Of a DNA stretch of 64,000 nucleotides, positions 1-8,144 are shown in pieces. Position 1 is the first letter of the stretch, and each line of letters opens with the position of its first letter. The DNA is taken from contig CAVZVW010000001.1 of the NCBI GenBank assembly GCA_963778845.1, positions 434,001 through 498,000 of the forward strand, given 5' to 3'. A model generated the notes under the pieces. That model was given only the letters and a program-made list of their open reading frames with translations, was not told the origin of the DNA and did not search any database. A program made the position numbers and the translations under genes. The stretch comes from CAVZVW01 sp963778845 (GTDB lineage: Bacteria > Actinomycetota > Actinomycetes > Actinomycetales > Kineosporiaceae).

Positions 1-16
1 TGGCCGGCACCGGGCG

Positions 17-835
17 CTACCCCGCCAGCCCTGGCAGCGGCGCCCCGCCCACAGCCGGGCCGGCGGCAGCGAGGGACTCCAGCGGGCCTGGCGGCCCTGT
101 CCGGACGAACCACTCGGTGGCGTAGGCGCCAGGAAACGTCGCGGCGTCGAGGAACTCGGGTCCGATCTGGCTGGAGTGCGCCGACATCGCCGCGTACTTG
201 GCCAAGAGGGCGGCCGCGCAGGCGTGCACGCGCACCGAGATCTGCTCCGAAGGCAGGCCGACGCGCGGCCGCCCGGCGGCTTGCTGGACGACGTGGCGCG
301 CCCGGCCCGGCGCGGTGCCGGGCTGACCGTCCAACCCTTCCAGATGCTCGGCGTCGACCGTCGCCTCGTAACCGCTGATGCCGAGCCGTCCGGCGACCTC
401 GGCACCCGCGAGGTGGACCTGGACGTGGTCCACATGCCCGTATATCCCCCGGCGGTCGTAGTGCAGCAGGGCGTCGGCCTGCTCGTCCTCGACGATCCGT
501 GCCAGTCGGGCCGCCACCGTCGACGCGGGGGTCGCCCCAAGGCTCCCCCGCCGGTAGGGGCCGGGTCCGGCTCCGGAGTCCCGGTAGCCGAGGACCTCGA
601 GCCGGTGGACGCCGAGCAGCTCGCAGGCGCGCTGGAGCTCCGCCCGGCGGCGCCGGCCCATCGTCTCCCCGCGGATCAACGGGGTACGGGGCACGCCCTC
701 CTCACCCGACGTCGCCGTGACGACGGTGACGCGGGCCCCGGCGTCGACGAGCCGGCGGATGGTGACCCCGGTGAAGATCGCCTCATCGTCGGGGTGGGCA
801 TGGAAGACGACGACGCGCGCGGTGGGGTGCGACAT
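17..835 (-). CDS. PIG-L family (LmbE-like) N-acetylglucosaminyl deacetylase
   Basis: A 272-residue protein of the PIG-L/LmbE fold, zinc-dependent deacetylases acting on N-acetylglucosaminyl groups (MshB in mycothiol synthesis, Mca in mycothiol-conjugate turnover). The family signature AHPDDE lies at residues 13-18 directly after the first beta strand, and a second metal-binding stretch GHVDHVQVH lies near residue 135. The start is an ATG with a GGGA-like stretch about 10 bases upstream. No mycothiol gene is adjacent, so the substrate is open. The length suits a stand-alone PIG-L enzyme. Fold certain, substrate unknown. Confidence 0.9.
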   Translation of the reverse strand: MSHPTARVVVFHAHPDDEAIFTGVTIRRLVDAGARVTVVTATSGEEGVPRTPLIRGETMGRRRRAELQRACELLGVHRLEVLGYRDSGAGPGPYRRGSLGATPASTVAARLARIVEDEQADALLHYDRRGIYGHVDHVQVHLAGAEVAGRLGISGYEATVDAEHLEGLDGQPGTAPGRARHVVQQAAGRPRVGLPSEQISVRVHACAAALLAKYAAMSAHSSQIGPEFLDAATFPGAYATEWFVRTGPPGPLESLAAAGPAVGGAPLPGLAG

Positions 836-1034
836 GGCTCGGGTCCCTGCGGTGATGGTCGGCGCCGCCTCGCGCTCGGCGCGGGGGCATGGGCAGTGCG
901 CGGGCCGGCGGTCAGGCCGTGGGCCGACAACACGCCCCGGTGACCCGGCGAGGGGTCACGAGCAGCGCGTGCTGGGTCATCACAGGGGAAGCCTCGCACA
1001 ACGCGCCAGGGCCCGCCACGTCGAGCGGGCGGGC

Positions 1035-1382
1035 TCAGCCGAGCGGAGGTGCGGGCAGCCGGTCGGGGCCCTCCGAGCTCAGGGCGGCAATGCCGCGGGC
1101 GTCCATGCGCACCCACACCTCGCCGGCCGCGAGCCGGATCCGATGGATCCCTCGTGTGTGCCAGGCACCCAGGTCGTCGCCGCGGACCGCGGGCTGACCG
1201 CTCTCGGCCGAGCCCGCGGGTGGGACCTGTGCGGACGCGCCGGGATGCGCGGCCGTCGAGTCGTCGTCGTGACCGTCGTGCGAGGACGGCAGACGCTGCG
1301 CCGGGAGCGCGGGCGGCCGCGACACCCGATGGGACGGCACTGCGGGGGGCGCTTGCCCCCGCCCTGCCTGAGCTGTGACCAC
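1035..1382 (-). CDS. Hypothetical protein, uncertain
   Basis: A possible 115-residue protein I do not recognise. The C-terminal 50 residues (around GAWHTRGIHRIRLAAGEVW) have the amphipathic strand pattern and GC-ending codons of real coding sequence; the N-terminal half is low-complexity and proline-rich. The GTG start has no convincing ribosome binding site. It may be the tail of a decayed gene. The flanks 836-1034 and 1383-1587 hold nothing I can assign. Confidence 0.35.
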   Translation of the reverse strand: MVTAQAGRGQAPPAVPSHRVSRPPALPAQRLPSSHDGHDDDSTAAHPGASAQVPPAGSAESGQPAVRGDDLGAWHTRGIHRIRLAAGEVWVRMDARGIAALSSEGPDRLPAPPLG

Positions 1383-1587
1383 GGCCTCTTCGTTCGTCTG
1401 CCCGGGTGTCCGTGCGGACCACCCTCCTGGTCATCGGCAGCCCATGCGGAGGCCTTGATGCACGGCCGCCTCGACGACCTGCTCCGCGGGACGGCGCGGG
1501 GCTGGACTTTGGTCCCCGACGACGTCGATCGGCCGCGCGGCAGCCTAGGGTGCGCCCGACCCACGCCGAAGCCAGCTGGAGGCGGTC

Positions 1588-2118
1588 ATGGCCGATATCG
1601 CCGGCGACAGCGGGTACCCGTTGCGCGAGAACGCAATCGAGGCGACCGCGATTCGCTCCCTCATCGTGGTGGGAGTCGACGAGACGGCGTCGAGCCGACG
1701 CGCCCTGCGCTGGGCTGTGGTCGAGGCGGTGCGCCGTGACGCCCGGCTCCAGGTCGTCACGGCGTGGACCTGGGAGGGTCTGGAAGGGGCACCCCTGGCC
1801 GCCGCTGACCCTACGACGATGCGTGATGGCGCCACGGCCACCCAGTCGGCCGTGCTGGCGGAGGTGTTGGCCGAGCTGACGGGTCTGCCCCACCCGCCCG
1901 AGGTCGTGTCCGAGGTGGTGGAGACGACAGCGGCCGAGGCGTTGGTGCGCGCCTCCGAGCACGCCGACCTCGTGGTCGTGGGCACGCACGGGCGCGGCCC
2001 GCTCAGGGCCATGCTGCTCGGATCGGTCAGCCAGGCCGTGATCCGCCACTCAGCCTGCCCTGTCGTCGTGATGCCCCCGGTGCACGAGCCGGTCGACCTG
2101 GGAGCCGAGGACGCCTAG
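1588..2118 (+). CDS. Universal stress protein (UspA family)
   Basis: A single-domain universal stress protein of 176 residues. An extra 22-residue N-terminus precedes the first strand (SLIVVGVDET). The ATP-binding signature G-x2-G-x9-G-S/T is visible as GTHGRG followed by LLGS near residues 132-147, so it is probably of the nucleotide-binding class. The ATG start has GGAGG six bases upstream. Such proteins are usually induced by hypoxia or stationary phase in actinobacteria; here it stands alone and no regulator site is evident. Confidence 0.93.
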   Translation: MADIAGDSGYPLRENAIEATAIRSLIVVGVDETASSRRALRWAVVEAVRRDARLQVVTAWTWEGLEGAPLAAADPTTMRDGATATQSAVLAEVLAELTGLPHPPEVVSEVVETTAAEALVRASEHADLVVVGTHGRGPLRAMLLGSVSQAVIRHSACPVVVMPPVHEPVDLGAEDA

Positions 2119-2240
2119 GGACCGGGGTCCTGGCCCGCGCGTCGCGGAGGAGCTCGGCCGTGCGCTCGGGGAGGGGTCGGCGCGGGGTCGGGACAGGGTG
2201 GTGGCGGGCCCGCCCACGGTGCGTGGGGGTCGTCTCGATT

Positions 2241-2270
2241 GCGTGACGTAATCGTGACCACTTCGTGACC
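2241..2270 (+). promoter_or_regulatory. Three helically phased CGTGAC direct repeats
   Basis: The hexamer CGTGAC starts at 2242, 2253 and 2264, exactly 11 bp apart, so all three lie on one face of the helix. The complementary reading is GTCACG. Direct repeats of GTMAC type at this spacing resemble MtrA response-regulator sites in actinobacteria, which control cell-wall hydrolase genes; assignment to MtrA is inference. No intact gene lies immediately downstream on the plus strand. Confidence 0.45.
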
Positions 2271-2345
2271 TGCGACGATGCCTCGAACGCGCTACTGTCA
2301 GTGACCGGTCTTGGCAGTTCTGCGTCGGTATGACACTCTTCTCAC

Positions 2346-2369
2346 GCACCGGCGCTACGGCGCCGGTGC
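2346..2369. terminator. Perfect 10-bp hairpin with UACG tetraloop
   Basis: Positions 2346-2355 pair perfectly with 2360-2369 around the loop TACG, closed by a C-G pair: the hyperstable C(UNCG)G arrangement when read on the plus strand. It lies between the convergent universal stress and gamma-glutamyltransferase genes, so transcription termination is the simplest role, although there is no T run. It could equally be a leader hairpin for the short frame beginning 22 bases downstream. Confidence 0.55.
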
Positions 2370-2390
2370 ACCAGTTTGTGGAGACCTGCC

Positions 2391-2423
2391 GTGATTGCGC
2401 TGCGTCACCGTCCCACGGCGTAG
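2391..2423 (+). other. Ten-residue open frame, possible leader peptide or gene remnant
   Basis: GTG at 2391 opens a frame reading VIALRHRPTA before TAG. It lies behind the phased repeats and the UACG hairpin and overlaps the 3' end of the gamma-glutamyltransferase gene on the other strand. There is no strong ribosome binding site. It may be the beginning of a lost secreted protein whose promoter survived. Weakly supported. Confidence 0.2.
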
Positions 2424-4420
2424 CCCTGGGCACCACGAGGGTTGGCGGCCGCCCGTAGCCACCCTGCCGGTCGCTCGTCGGCCACGGCCGACAGCCGTCC
2501 CAGACTCCAGCCCGGCACAGTCACCACGTCGTGGCCCGTCCCCCGCAGCGCAGCGACCACATCAGCGGGCCACCGGTCCTCGAGGACGAGGCGGCCTGGC
2601 GCGGACTCGCGCGGGAAGAACGAGGACGGCGCGTGCTCGGTGTGGAACATCGGGGCGTCGATCGCAGCCTGCAGACGCAGGGCCCGCCCGCGAGCCGCGG
2701 CGTCCACCAGACGCAGCACCAGGAGCAGGCTCCACTGGTCCTGCTGGTCGCCTCCGGGCGTGCCGAGGGCGACCCACCCGCGGCCATCACGCAGCAGCAG
2801 CGTGGGCGACAGCGTCGTCCTGGGCCTGGTGCCGGGGCGGAGTGTGGAGGCCAGGCCTGGCTCCAGGCGGAACATCTGCGCGCGAGTGCCGAGCGCGAAC
2901 CCCAGCGCCGGCACGACCGGCGAGGACTGCAGCCATCCCCCGCTCGGCGTGGCCGACACCATCGTTCCCCAACGGTCGACGACGTCCACGTGGCAGGTGT
3001 CCCCCCGCGGCACCGCCGGTTCGCCCAGCCCGGCACCGGCCCGCAGCCTCCGGGCGTCGACGGGCCCTGCCGCATCGACGGGCCCTGCCGCATCGACGGG
3101 CCCTGCCGCATCGACGGGCCCTGCCGCATCGAGGGGTCGTGCCGCGACCAGGGGCCCGCCCTCCACGGGATCGTCGACGCCACGCCCCGATGCGGGGGTG
3201 CGGCACCTGCCCTCGGCGTCGAACTCCACGAGGGCCGGCAGTCTCGGGGCCATGCCGCCAGGGCTGCCGGGCCGCAGGTCGCGGCTGGCCAAGGCGTGGT
3301 CGACGAGTGCGGCGCGCTCCCGCGCATAGGCGGGGTCCAGCAGGCGATCCAGCGGGACGTCGACCGCCGCCGGGTCGCCGTACCAGGCCTCCCGGTCGGC
3401 GTAGGCGAGCTTCTGGACCTCGGCGACCTGGTGCACCCAGCGCGGGTCGTCGAGGGCCAGCTCACCGAGATCTGCCCCGTCCAGCATGGCCAGCTGTTGC
3501 AGGAGCACCGGCCCCTGAGACCACGGTCCCGGCTTGCAGACCCGGACGCCCCCGAAGTCCAGCGACACGACCGGTTCCACCTCGGCGTCCCAGTCCGCCA
3601 TGTCCTGCCCGCGCAACAGGCCGGCGTGCGCGCGGCCGGAGCTGTCGGGCCAGGCCCTCCCCGAGCAGAACGCGTCCATGGCCTCGGCGACGAAGCCGCC
3701 GTACCAGGCACGCAGCGCGGCGTCGAGCTGGGCATCCCGGCCTGTGCCCGCCGCCTCGGCCTCGGCAAGGACCCGCTCGTACGTGCCGGCCAGACCCTCG
3801 AGCCTCAGCCTGCCCCCGGGCCGAGGCGCCCGGCCGTCGGCACCCAGGTACACGGTGGCGGACGTGGGCCAGTCCCCGATGAACCGCCCAGCCATGGCGT
3901 CGATCGTCTGCGAGACGCGCTCCAGAACCGGAGCGCCATGCCGTGCGTAACCCAAGGCGGGCTCGAGCACGTCGCGCAGGTGCCAGGAACCCCAGGTCCG
4001 CAGCAGCCGCACCCACGCCCCGAAGGCCCCCGGCACGGTGGCGGCCAGCAGGCCCGTTCCCGGCACGGCGTCCAGCCCGAGATCGCCGAAGGCCCCCAGA
4101 GTCGCGGCCGCCGGTGCGACGCCCTGACCGCAGACGACCTGCGGACCGTCAGCGGCAGTCCACACGAGGATCGGCACCTCACCGGCCGGACCGTTCAGGT
4201 GCGGCTCCACGACCTGCAGCACGAGGCCCGCGGCCACTGCCGCGTCGGCCGCGTTCCCGCCGCGCTCCAGCACCGACATCCCGGTCTGGGAGGCGAGCCA
4301 GTGCGTGCTCGCGACCATGCCGAGGCTGCCGGCGAGCTCGGGCCTGGTCGTCGGCAGGCTGCTTGTCGGGAGGCCGGTTGTCGGGAGGCCGGTTGTCGGG
4401 AGATCAGCGGACGCGGGCAT
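2405..4420 (-). CDS. Gamma-glutamyltransferase family protein
   Basis: An Ntn-hydrolase precursor of about 671 residues that should self-cleave into a large and a small subunit. The N-terminal GGT pattern is clear (GMVASTHWLASQTG, then ERGGNAADAAVA). The expected nucleophile is the Thr of GDTCH at about residue 474; most family members have TTH here, so a Cys follows the nucleophile. The small subunit of about 195 residues carries the GTPGGDQQ segment. A four-copy in-frame repeat sits just before the cleavage site. Neither candidate ATG (4420, or 4444 in the same frame) has a good ribosome binding site. There is no visible signal peptide, unlike periplasmic GGT; a cytoplasmic acylase-like role is possible. 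Confidence 0.88.
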   Translation of the reverse strand: MPASADLPTTGLPTTGLPTSSLPTTRPELAGSLGMVASTHWLASQTGMSVLERGGNAADAAVAAGLVLQVVEPHLNGPAGEVPILVWTAADGPQVVCGQGVAPAAATLGAFGDLGLDAVPGTGLLAATVPGAFGAWVRLLRTWGSWHLRDVLEPALGYARHGAPVLERVSQTIDAMAGRFIGDWPTSATVYLGADGRAPRPGGRLRLEGLAGTYERVLAEAEAAGTGRDAQLDAALRAWYGGFVAEAMDAFCSGRAWPDSSGRAHAGLLRGQDMADWDAEVEPVVSLDFGGVRVCKPGPWSQGPVLLQQLAMLDGADLGELALDDPRWVHQVAEVQKLAYADREAWYGDPAAVDVPLDRLLDPAYARERAALVDHALASRDLRPGSPGGMAPRLPALVEFDAEGRCRTPASGRGVDDPVEGGPLVAARPLDAAGPVDAAGPVDAAGPVDAAGPVDARRLRAGAGLGEPAVPRGDTCHVDVVDRWGTMVSATPSGGWLQSSPVVPALGFALGTRAQMFRLEPGLASTLRPGTRPRTTLSPTLLLRDGRGWVALGTPGGDQQDQWSLLLVLRLVDAAARGRALRLQAAIDAPMFHTEHAPSSFFPRESAPGRLVLEDRWPADVVAALRGTGHDVVTVPGWSLGRLSAVADERPAGWLRAAANPRGAQGYAVGR
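3059..3130. repeat. Four 18-bp tandem repeats inside the GGT-like gene
   Basis: Four contiguous near-identical 18-bp units encode a DAAGPV-type hexapeptide on the minus strand, just upstream of the catalytic Thr codon. The unit length keeps frame, so copy-number change would lengthen the linker that precedes autocleavage rather than inactivate the enzyme. Confidence 0.85.
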
Positions 4421-4444
4421 GCCCCAACGATGCCGCCTCTGCAT

Positions 4445-4496
4445 GGCGTGCGCAGCCTCGACCTGGCGTGCGCAGCCTCGGACGGCGTGCGCAGCC
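4445..4496. repeat. Three direct repeats upstream of the GGT-like gene
   Basis: The sequence GGCGTGCGCAGCCTCG occurs at 4445 and 4465, and its first 13 bases again at 4484, at intervals of 20 and 19 bp. The block occupies the short interval between the DsbA-like and GGT-like genes, both transcribed leftward, so it would lie in the GGT promoter or leader. A regulatory role is possible; slippage repeat is the neutral alternative. Confidence 0.6.
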
Positions 4497-4542
4497 CTGG
4501 CTCTCGTGGGCCGACGTCCACGCGAGCAACGATCGGCGGGCC

Positions 4543-5202
4543 TCAGGTCCGGTCGGCCCAGGCCCGTTCCAACACCTGCTTGAACATCTCGACCGGTTGG
4601 GCGCCTGAGACGCCGTAGCGGCGGTCGACCACGACGAACGGGACTCCCGTGGCGCCCAGCTGCGCGGCCTCCGCCTGGTCCGCGTGCACGCGTTCGGCGT
4701 ACTCGCGGCCCGCGAGCACCCGGGCCGCCACCACGGCGTCGAGCCCGCCCTCCACGGAAAGCCGCTGCAGCGCAGCCGGATCGTCGATGGGCTCGCGCTC
4801 GCTGAAGTACCCGCGCAGCAGCCGGGCAAGCACGCTCGCCTGCAGGGCCGGGCCACCCTCGTCGTAGGCGGCCTGCAGCAGCCGGTGCGCGTCGTGGGTG
4901 TTACCTGGAAGTGAGTGCTCGTGGTCGAGGAGGAGCCCGTCGCCGGCCGCGACGGCACTCACGTGGGCGATCATGCGAAGACCGGCCTCGCGGCCACCGC
5001 CGTACTTGGTGCCGAGGCTGGTGGCGAGATCCTCTCGGGGCCGGCCCGGATCCGGCACGGTCGAGCGCGGGTCCAGCTGGAAGGACCGGTAGACGACGTC
5101 GACGCTGTCGGCGAACGGCAGAGCGGCCAGGGCGACGTCGAGGCGCGTCTTGCCGATGTAGCACCACGGGCACACGACATCGGCCCACACCTCCACCTGC
5201 AT
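4543..5202 (-). CDS. DsbA family oxidoreductase (FrnE-like)
   Basis: A 219-residue thioredoxin-fold protein of the FrnE/2-hydroxychromene-2-carboxylate isomerase-like branch. The redox motif CPWC is at residues 11-14 immediately after the first strand, and the cis-proline loop GVPF is near residue 175. An all-helical insertion fills the middle as usual. No signal peptide or membrane segment is seen, so it acts in the cytoplasm as a disulfide isomerase or chaperone-like oxidoreductase. The start at 5202 is fixed by GGAGG seven bases upstream; the frame is open further but that part is not protein-like. It is divergent from the threonine dehydratase gene. Confidence 0.93.
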   Translation of the reverse strand: MQVEVWADVVCPWCYIGKTRLDVALAALPFADSVDVVYRSFQLDPRSTVPDPGRPREDLATSLGTKYGGGREAGLRMIAHVSAVAAGDGLLLDHEHSLPGNTHDAHRLLQAAYDEGGPALQASVLARLLRGYFSEREPIDDPAALQRLSVEGGLDAVVAARVLAGREYAERVHADQAEAAQLGATGVPFVVVDRRYGVSGAQPVEMFKQVLERAWADRT

Positions 5203-5353
5203 TCGTGCCTCCTGCTGCATGGTCGGCTCAACCGCGCGCCACGGGCCTGGATTCCCCCGACCGCGGCCGCGCCCCCGTTGCCCACGCAAGCCGCCCGCCG
5301 AGGGCGACGCCCGGCCTGGCAGGATCGCGGTGCACCTGACCCGAGGAGGATCC

Positions 5354-6442
5354 GTGCCCGCCGACCACTCGCCCGCGCCGGACCCCGACCGTCCCGCCCG
5401 CCCCGCGCCGAGACAGGTGCGGCCGCCAGACGCCGCCGACCTGGACCGCGCCTGGGCCACGGTCCGGTCGCTGCTGCACGAGACGGCGGTCGTCCCCGCA
5501 CCCACGCTGACACCCGCCTCGGCCGCGAACCCGACCTCACCCCCCTCGGCCCCGGCGTACCTGAAGCTGGAGACCCTGCAACCCACGGGTTCGTTCAAGG
5601 TTCGCGGGGCGCTCGCCGCGCTGACGGCCCTGCCGGACGGCGCGCGGGCGGTGACCGCCAGCGCCGGCAACCACGGCCTGGGAATGGCCTACGCCGCAAC
5701 GGCGACGGGCCGGCACGTCACGGTCGTGGTGTCCCGCAACGCCTCCCCGACCAAGGTCGCGAAGCTGCGAGCGTTCGGCATCGACCTCGTGGAGTACGGC
5801 AGCGACTACGACGCCGCCGAGGCGAAGGCTCTGGAGCTGGCCGAGCAGGCTGGCTCGGTCTTCGTGTCGGCGTACAACGACACGATGGTGATCGCCGGAC
5901 AGGCCAGCCTCGGCCGCGAGCTCGCCGGTCAGCTCGCGGCCGCAGGCTGGGACGACGGGCACGACGAGCTGACGGTCGCCGTCCCGGCCGGCGGGGGCGG
6001 GCTCCTGGCCGGGACGGCGGTCTGGGCGCGCCGCCATCGGCAGCAGACGGGACAGGTGGTGCACCTCGTCGGGGTGGAGGCCGCCTCGTCACAGGCCCTG
6101 TCGGCGGCGGTCCGGGCCGGACGCCTGGTGAGCGTCGAGGTGGGCGACACCCTCGCTGACGGTCTCGCGGGCAACCTGGAGCCCGGAAGCATCACCCCGG
6201 GGCTCCTGGGACCGGAGACCTCACTGACCACGGTGAGCGAGGCGGAGATCCGCGCCGCGATGGCGTGGCTGTTCGCCGAGCACGGCGTGGTCGCCGAGGG
6301 CTCCGGCGCCGCAGCCGTGGCCGCCGTCCTCGCCGGCAAGGCCGACGTGGCGGGACGGCTCGCCGTGGTCGTGACGGGGCGCAACATCACTCCCGGCGCG
6401 TACCTGCAGGTGATGGCCTCTCAGGCGGCGTCACCGAGGTAG
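5354..6442 (+). CDS. Threonine/serine dehydratase, PLP-dependent (threonine ammonia-lyase type)
   Basis: A 362-residue fold-type II PLP enzyme that should deaminate threonine (or serine) to the 2-oxo acid. The PLP lysine lies in GSFKVRGA near residue 82, the substrate loop SAGNHG near 109, and the phosphate-binding glycine loop PAGGGGLLAG near 213. There is no C-terminal ACT domain, so isoleucine feedback is not expected; this resembles catabolic or promiscuous enzymes rather than IlvA. The GTG start is preceded by GAGGAGGA three bases away. The N-terminal 45 residues are a proline-rich extension. Its 3' end overlaps the convergent HNH gene by 22 bases. Confidence 0.9.
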   Translation: MPADHSPAPDPDRPARPAPRQVRPPDAADLDRAWATVRSLLHETAVVPAPTLTPASAANPTSPPSAPAYLKLETLQPTGSFKVRGALAALTALPDGARAVTASAGNHGLGMAYAATATGRHVTVVVSRNASPTKVAKLRAFGIDLVEYGSDYDAAEAKALELAEQAGSVFVSAYNDTMVIAGQASLGRELAGQLAAAGWDDGHDELTVAVPAGGGGLLAGTAVWARRHRQQTGQVVHLVGVEAASSQALSAAVRAGRLVSVEVGDTLADGLAGNLEPGSITPGLLGPETSLTTVSEAEIRAAMAWLFAEHGVVAEGSGAAAVAAVLAGKADVAGRLAVVVTGRNITPGAYLQVMASQAASPR

Positions 6443-6915
6443 AGGTCCCACGTCGGGTCGCGGACGTCCGACCCGCGCACGACCCAGGCCGGCCCGCGCG
6501 GGGCATAGGGGCGCACCCGCAGGGGCCAGCCCTTCTCCTCCGGCGTCCGGTTCCCCTTGCCGTTGTTGCACCGGACGCAGCACGCCACGAGGTTCTCCCA
6601 GGTGTCGCTGCCACCCCGGCTGCGCGGCACGATGTGGTCGACCGTCGTGGCGTGCCCCTGGCAGTAGGCGCACCGGTGCCCGTCGCGACGAAGCACGCCA
6701 CGCCGGCTCACCGGCACCACGCGGCCGTGCGGCAGCCGCACGTACCGACCGAGCAGGATCACGGAGGGGCGCGGCAGCGTGACGGTGCTCCCCACGACAG
6801 GGGCGCCGGTGTCGGCGACCACCGTCGCCTTCCCGGCGAGGACAAGCACGATGGCCCGCCGGAACGACACGACGGCGAGCGGTTCGTAGCCCGCGTTCAG
6901 CACGAGCGTGCGCAC
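6421..6915 (-). CDS. HNH endonuclease family protein
   Basis: A 164-residue member of the widespread actinobacterial HNH family that begins VRTLVLNAGYEPL. The zinc knuckle CAYC (about residue 83) and CVRC flank the HNH core TTVDHIVPRSRGG and ENLVACCVRCNNGKGN. Many actinobacterial chromosomes carry such single-copy genes; their role is not settled. The GTG start has GAGGAGG upstream. It converges on, and overlaps, the threonine dehydratase gene, and shows no link to restriction genes. Confidence 0.92.
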   Translation of the reverse strand: MRTLVLNAGYEPLAVVSFRRAIVLVLAGKATVVADTGAPVVGSTVTLPRPSVILLGRYVRLPHGRVVPVSRRGVLRRDGHRCAYCQGHATTVDHIVPRSRGGSDTWENLVACCVRCNNGKGNRTPEEKGWPLRVRPYAPRGPAWVVRGSDVRDPTWDLYLGDAA

Positions 6916-7369
6916 CCCGCCACCTCCTCTCACATGTCGACGACCGCCTGGCTGGCGGCGTCTCCTGAGCGCCTCGCGACCCCTACCCGTGCCGGGGCAC
7001 GAGGTGAACAGGCACTCCCGCCGCGGCGGTCGCGCCCTCGGGCCAGGACGAGGGAAGGCGCCGCCCCCGAACGGGGACGGCGCCCTCACCACCAGGAACC
7101 GGCCGCGGGCACGCCGCGACCGGCCCGCACGCACAGGCGAGCGCACCGGCGACACTACGCGCGGCGTCCGGCACCCTGCCCTCCCGGTGGTCGACGTCCT
7201 CGGTCGAAGCCTAGGCAGGCGAGGGCGCGCAGGCACGTGTTTTCGCGTCTCGATTTCGTGTACGCGGTCGCGAGCACAGCGGCGTCGTCGACCTGGGGCG
7301 ACGCCGTCGCCGTCCTCCGGGTGCTCCCGAGTCGTGCCTGCCGGCGGCGCGCAGAAGGTTGCTCGGGGC
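6916..7369. other. Intergenic region between HNH and NlpC/P60 genes
   Basis: About 450 bases without a gene I can support. It holds one good hairpin (separate entry), the HNH promoter region, and a GC-only stretch. I see no tRNA or known RNA family here. Confidence 0.5.
7057..7084 (-). terminator. GC-rich hairpin downstream of the NlpC/P60 gene
   Basis: GGCGCCG at 7057-7063 pairs with CGGCGCC at 7078-7084, and CCCC pairs with GGGG inside with one bulged base, leaving a five-base loop. It is about 290 bases past the NlpC/P60 stop and upstream of the HNH gene. No T run follows, as is common for actinobacterial terminators. Confidence 0.45.
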
Positions 7370-8131
7370 TCAGACCACCCGGCCGAAGACGATGTTCGAC
7401 GACCAGATCGCCCGCTTGGCGAGCCGTTTGCCCGGCCTCGGGGAGTCGTACATCATGCTGCCCCCGGCGTAGATCCCCACGTGGTAGGCGCGGCCGCCGG
7501 ACAGGAAGAACACCAGGTCGCCGGGCCGAGCCTGCGACCGGGGGACGCGGCGGGTCGCGAGCATCTGCTCCTCCGCGGTCCGCGGCAGGTGGACGCCCAG
7601 CAGGTTGAACACGTACCGCACGAAGCCCGAGCAGTCGAAGCCGCGAGGGGTCGACCCTCCATACACGTACGGCACACCGACGTACCGGGCGGCAAGGGCG
7701 AGCACCGACGAGCCCCGGGCGGCCCCCACCACGGGGGCGGGTGCGGCCTTGTGCGGGGCCGCGGCCTTCCTCGAAGCGGGCTTGGCCCTGAACGACGGCG
7801 CCTCGAACGTCACCTTGGCGGTGGCGGACGCCGTGACCGGCACGGCCGCCGCTGCCGAGGAGGGCAACGCGAGGCTGCTGCTGTCGATGGTGGCGCTGAC
7901 GGGAACGGCGTCGATGGCCGGCAGCGTCTGGGTGGAGGGGTTCGCCTTGTCGCCGGACGCGACGGCCTGCGCAGGCAGCCCGAGGGTCGCGACCAGCCCG
8001 GACGACATGGCGATCACGACGCCGCCACGGCCGAGAGTACCGGCGTGCTCACCGAGCGTGGTCGACAGGGCTGACAGGGGACTCGATGTCCGCTGGGCCG
8101 CGCGATGGCGCGATCGGGCGTGGTCGGTCAC
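7370..8131 (-). CDS. NlpC/P60 family peptidoglycan endopeptidase
   Basis: A 253-residue cell-wall hydrolase. An N-terminal hydrophobic segment (around GGVVIAMSSGLVATLGL, residues 36-54) ends in AQA, a plausible signal-peptide cleavage site, followed by an Ala/Pro/Lys-rich linker and a C-terminal NlpC/P60 domain from about residue 140. The catalytic Cys is in GFDCSGFV and the His in YHVGIYAG. The GTG at 8131 has GGAGAGG six bases upstream, better than the TTG two codons earlier. It lies directly behind a c-di-AMP riboswitch, the usual control of such hydrolases in actinobacteria. Confidence 0.95.
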   Translation of the reverse strand: MTDHARSRHRAAQRTSSPLSALSTTLGEHAGTLGRGGVVIAMSSGLVATLGLPAQAVASGDKANPSTQTLPAIDAVPVSATIDSSSLALPSSAAAAVPVTASATAKVTFEAPSFRAKPASRKAAAPHKAAPAPVVGAARGSSVLALAARYVGVPYVYGGSTPRGFDCSGFVRYVFNLLGVHLPRTAEEQMLATRRVPRSQARPGDLVFFLSGGRAYHVGIYAGGSMMYDSPRPGKRLAKRAIWSSNIVFGRVV

Positions 8132-8144
8132 TGGCAACCTCTCC

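Noticed and set aside
676..2049. Long minus-strand frame of 457 codons over the PIG-L start and the stress-protein gene
   Set aside because: It is Arg/Pro-rich with no domain, and it is antisense to the intact universal stress protein gene and in another frame of the PIG-L gene. GC-rich DNA produces such frames routinely.
2531..4618. Plus-strand frame of 695 codons opposite the GGT-like gene
   Set aside because: It mirrors the opposite-strand codons of a conserved enzyme and has no recognisable motif.
6916..7369. Possible structured RNA such as an SRP or tmRNA gene
   Set aside because: I looked for tRNA-like T loops and SRP motifs and found none; only one terminator-like hairpin is supported.
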